Origin: Chloroflexota bacterium
GTDB lineage: Bacteria; Chloroflexota; UBA4733
Assembly (NCBI GenBank): GCA_025980355.1
Contig: JAICXR010000198.1
Span: 1-6,559 of the forward strand
Direction: 5' to 3'
DNA: 6,559 nt
Under the pieces are notes generated by a model that was not told the DNA's origin, made no database searches, and worked only from the letters and a program-made list of their open reading frames with translations. Positions 5,636 through 6,559 of this stretch are shown here, one piece after another. The position numbers and the translations under genes were made by a program. Position 1 is the stretch's first letter, and the number at the start of each line of letters is the position of its first letter.

Positions 5636-5701
5636 ACCATAACCCGCGATGGAACCTGCCGTGTTTTTGATGCTGGCCAAGGCCATCGCAGCCGCTGGCG
5701 C

Positions 5702-5727
5702 GCCGGCCGCTATCGGTAGCGGCCGGC
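5702..5727. terminator. perfect 11-bp hairpin with TCGG loop, between convergent units
   Basis: GCCGGCCGCTA (5702-5712) and TAGCGGCCGGC (5717-5727) pair perfectly around TCGG. On the plus strand it stands 66 nt after the toxin stop and could end that operon. On the minus strand it covers the last codons and stop of the ABC relic. Part of the symmetry comes from coding for AGRYR. No T tract follows on either strand. Confidence 0.5.
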
Positions 5728-5891
5728 TTGCATGTCGAAGAGTTCGGCGTAGCGGCCGGCGCGGGCCACCAACTCATTGTGCGTGCCCCCCTCGGCGATG
5801 CGGACCGTGGAGAAGCGATGACTATCAGTAATGCGGCATAGCTGATGTCCGCACGAGCTGTTGCGATTTTCTGCTACTCGCCGAAGAGTTC
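5710..5891 (-). pseudogene. relic of an ABC exporter ATPase domain
   Basis: Three fragments of an ABCB-type nucleotide-binding domain can be read on the minus strand. First, ELFGE-stop-QKIATARA (5891 to 5850) corresponds to the signature region, where intact relatives read LSGGEWQKIALARA; the tryptophan codon has become TAG (complement of 5874-5876) and one glycine is lost. Second, ISYAALLI (5846-5823) runs into SHRFSTVR (5823 down to 5800) only if one missing base is added at 5823; this is the H-loop, with its histidine retained. Third, IAEGGTHNELVARAGRYAELFDMQAGRYR is the usual C-terminus. The Walker B and D-loop segment between fragments one and two is gone, and about a dozen residues after the H-loop are missing. 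It cannot make an active ATPase. The Walker A half and the membrane domain are absent here. Confidence 0.83.
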
Positions 5892-5944
5892 GATGGTTGA
5901 AGGGCGATAGCTCCTTGGCGATCTCCTCCACGAATCAGGCCACG

Positions 5945-6313
5945 CTACGCCGACCAGGTCTGGCGCGGGCCATCCAGCGTGAGCACGAGGAGGTTGAGGA
6001 TGTTGCGACCGACAACGCCATATTCCAACTCGCCCAGGAGGAAGTGCCCGCGAAAGCGGAAGCGGAGGAACTCCACCTGTAACTCAGCTTGCATCAAGCG
6101 GTATTCGCGGGCGTTGAACAGGAGGATCGGGACTTCCGATGGCAGCGCAACCGCGCCGACGGCATTCGCCACGTGGAGCGGGAGCACCGTCACATCGACG
6201 CCGCTGTCGAGCAGCAACGGAACGTCCTGATACACCTGGCCTTCCGGCCCACGGACGAGGGAGCGGACTACCGGAGCGGGCGGCGAGAAGCCTTCCGTCT
6301 CATACGCCGGCAT
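5945..6313 (-). CDS. retropepsin-like (clan AA) aspartic protease
   Basis: A 122-residue protein. LLLDSGVDVTVLP (33-45) is the active-site block of pepsin-like half-enzymes: D36-S-G, with D40-V-T-V-L-P as in the consensus D-T/S-G-A-D-x-T-x-L-P. EYGVVGRNILN (97-107) is the hydrophobic-hydrophobic-Gly psi-loop motif, followed by VLTLDGPRQTW as in bacterial single-domain retropepsins. The subunit would dimerise, each contributing one aspartate. It has no signal peptide and is probably cytoplasmic. Its ATG lies inside the end of the upstream Phd/YefM-type antitoxin gene (14-nt overlap), so the two are translated together. The substrate is unknown; a role as toxin or in antitoxin turnover is an inference from position only. 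V39 replaces the usual alanine after the glycine. Confidence 0.85.
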   Translation of the reverse strand: MPAYETEGFSPPAPVVRSLVRGPEGQVYQDVPLLLDSGVDVTVLPLHVANAVGAVALPSEVPILLFNAREYRLMQAELQVEFLRFRFRGHFLLGELEYGVVGRNILNLLVLTLDGPRQTWSA

Positions 6314-6559
6314 CAGACATCTCTGACGCCGTGCTCACCACTTCCATCTCCATCCGGAACCGGTCGGCATCTTCCGGGCGAGCAAGGCGAGGGCTCACGA
6401 TCTTGGGCGTGAGTTGCTGCTCCAGCCTCCGGTAGAGTTCGATGGGCAGTAGCACCGCGGCGTCGCGCCCGCGCTGCGTGATGATGATCGGCTCCTGGCG
6501 TTGGCGGGCGCGCTCCAGGAGGCCGCGAGCGTCGCGCGCCAGGTCGGTGATGGGGCGGA
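6300..6559 (-). CDS. Phd/YefM-family antitoxin, 5' end outside the window
   Basis: The last 85 residues of a minus-strand gene, in frame from 6557 to the TGA at 6302-6300. They read PITDLARDARGLLERARQRQ, then EPIIITQRGRDAAVLLPIELYRRLE, the classic Phd/YefM block in which the phrase IITQRGRDAAVLLP forms the beta hairpin. A tail of about 40 residues follows (from QQLTPKIVSP to MSDAGV) where toxin-binding residues would lie. Only a few N-terminal residues should be missing. Members bind operator DNA and neutralise a partner, usually RelE or Doc. Here the next gene, overlapping by 14 nt, is a retropepsin-like protease, with no RelE-, Doc- or PIN-type gene in between. Confidence 0.87.
   Translation of the reverse strand, partial: RPITDLARDARGLLERARQRQEPIIITQRGRDAAVLLPIELYRRLEQQLTPKIVSPRLARPEDADRFRMEMEVVSTASEMSDAGV

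Noticed and set aside
5861..6082. Plus-strand frame opposite the ABC relic and the aspartic protease
   Set aside because: Antisense to well-supported motifs (D-S-G active site, signature region) and no family resemblance.
1..6559. tRNA, rRNA, CRISPR array, insertion-sequence ends
   Set aside because: I saw no clover-leaf pattern, no regularly spaced repeats of array type, no transposase motifs and no terminal repeats with target duplications.

Overview
The window is very GC-rich, with G+C-rich third codon positions, and has a mosaic accessory character. Two Uma2-family nuclease genes (one with a long charged coiled-coil tail), a DUF5615 PIN-like toxin with a ribbon-helix-helix partner, a retropepsin-like protease and GTG starts together resemble high-GC Chloroflexota genomes. 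That assignment is an inference from gene content, not from a marker gene, so treat it as tentative.

Layout. Positions 1-204 carry no gene. They hold extreme G/C homopolymer runs, a compact hairpin, and a long imperfect inverted repeat that ends at the base before the first start codon of a small GlsB/YeaQ-type membrane protein (205-486, +). A hairpin-bearing leader then precedes an OmpR/PhoB-type response regulator (598-1266, +) and its histidine kinase (1271-2263, +), a two-gene two-component operon separated by 4 nt. From 2414 to 4701 all genes lie on the minus strand: a Uma2 nuclease with a heptad-repeat tail (2414-3205), a proline/threonine-rich lipoprotein of unknown function (3329-3952), and a second Uma2 gene broken by one missing base in a run of C (4088-4701). 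The lipoprotein leader contains two adjacent perfect 12-bp palindromes and a hairpin next to the ribosome binding site.

From 4809 on the plus strand there is an RHH protein and DUF5615 toxin pair whose stop and start overlap as GTGA. Its start region carries a 10-bp direct repeat flanking a TATACT box. The minus strand from the right edge carries a Phd/YefM-type antitoxin (cut by the window) whose end overlaps by 14 nt the start of a retropepsin-like aspartic protease (5945-6313). Between these two converging modules lies the wreck of an ABC exporter ATPase domain (about 5710-5891). Its signature region and H-loop can still be read, but it has a stop in the signature motif, a frameshift, and the Walker B segment is gone.

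The most interesting observations are the antitoxin/aspartic-protease pair, where a protease sits in the place of a toxin; the start-proximal structures (119-204, 4010-4034, 4805-4833); and the sharply dated gene decay (Uma2 frameshift, ABC relic). These suggest a defence/toxin-antitoxin island inserted beside an ordinary signalling operon.
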